Below are positions 51,630 to 51,792 of a stretch of DNA of 51,792 bases, piece by piece. Origin of the DNA: an uncultured Clostridia bacterium (GTDB taxonomy: Bacteria; Bacillota; Clostridia; Oscillospirales; Ruminococcaceae); contig CANPWL010000011.1 of NCBI GenBank assembly GCA_947584375.1, positions 1 through 51,792 of the forward strand. The letters run 5' to 3'. Within the stretch, counting starts at the first letter, position 1, and each line of letters opens with the position of its first letter. The position numbers were made by a program, and so were the translations under genes. The notes beneath the pieces are model-generated. The model was not told the origin of the DNA. It made no database searches and saw nothing but the letters and a program-made list of their open reading frames with translations.

Positions 51630-51792
51630 ACGGAATAATATTTTAAAATATGAAATAATTTGACAAATAAATAAATAAAGAGTATATTGATTATTGCTCT
51701 AAAAGTAAATAGAGCTTTTATACATTAAAAAACTAAAAAAGCCTATTTAAAACAAATAAGCTTTTCGTAGAATATTATGTTGTACGAAAAAA
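51630..51792. other. AT-rich end of window with small hairpins
   Basis: Two terminator-like hairpins: GCTCT/AGAGC then TTTTATA near 51695-51720, and AAGCCTATTT/AAATAAGCTT near 51739-51763. No gene seen. Confidence 0.4.

Noticed and set aside
1-51792. CRISPR arrays, insertion sequences, prophage or integrative-element genes
   Set aside because: No regularly spaced direct repeats, transposase, integrase or phage structural motifs were seen in any of the reading frames.

Overview
The window looks like chromosomal DNA of a low-GC, strictly anaerobic, spore-former-related Clostridium-class bacterium, most plausibly a gut or rumen Ruminococcus-like member of the Oscillospiraceae. This is an inference from gene content: a secreted GH5 glycanase, threonine-rich surface proteins, [FeFe]-hydrogenase maturases, glycyl-radical enzymes (PFL, class III ribonucleotide reductase), reverse rubrerythrin plus a flavodiiron protein, an uninterrupted sigK, and strong GGAGG ribosome sites. 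No rRNA, tRNA, CRISPR array, insertion sequence or prophage was seen.

Layout. 1-2.6 kb: the 5' part of a secreted GH5 glycanase (minus strand, cut by the window edge) and a divergent secreted leucine-rich-repeat/FN3 protein. 2.6-7 kb: a leader with a terminator-like hairpin, then a TM1266-type regulator, hydE, hydG and hydF. 7-10.7 kb (minus): a split pyruvate formate-lyase operon. It encodes a large subunit without a glycyl-radical domain, a small paralogue without the radical glycine, a separate glycyl-radical subunit, then pflA after an internal terminator. 11-20.9 kb: ddl, murI, a DUF1934 protein, argS, ogg, a small membrane protein, rlmB and an 884-residue membrane protein that looks like a catalytically dead P-type ATPase. 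21-24.7 kb: three consecutive secreted or wall-anchored proteins. 24.8-28.7 kb: a uracil-DNA-glycosylase-like protein, a lipoprotein, nnr, acpS and a small membrane protein. 28.9-31.1 kb: dtd, sigK and an M23/SpoIIQ-like endopeptidase. 31.1-41.6 kb: a zinc-ribbon membrane protein, a GH13 enzyme, a histone-H1-like DUF6465 protein, HU, an MFS transporter, KtrB/KtrA and an ABC ATPase-permease fusion. 41.7-49.1 kb: flavodiiron protein, reverse rubrerythrin, a DMT transporter, the nrdD-nrdG-dut operon (minus) and a Crp/Fnr-family regulator. 49.2-51.1 kb: padR-DUF1700-DUF4097. 51.1-51.8 kb: decayed sequence with stacked hairpins.

How the parts connect. Two glycyl-radical systems (PFL and NrdD) each carry a pair of sites resembling the NrdR box, 32 bp apart, about 158 bp before the start codon. 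Three near-identical GTTGCA-N2-TGCAAC palindromes occur only at fprA, nrdD and the crp-like gene. At fprA and nrdD they are centred at a predicted -41.5 (activator position); at the regulator's own promoter they overlap the -35 (repressor position). Together these suggest a small local network tying oxygen defence, anaerobic dNTP synthesis and possibly PFL to two regulators. The split PFL with its glycine-less third component and the P-type pseudo-ATPase are the most unusual protein-level observations. All functions were read from motifs in the sequence; no database search was run.
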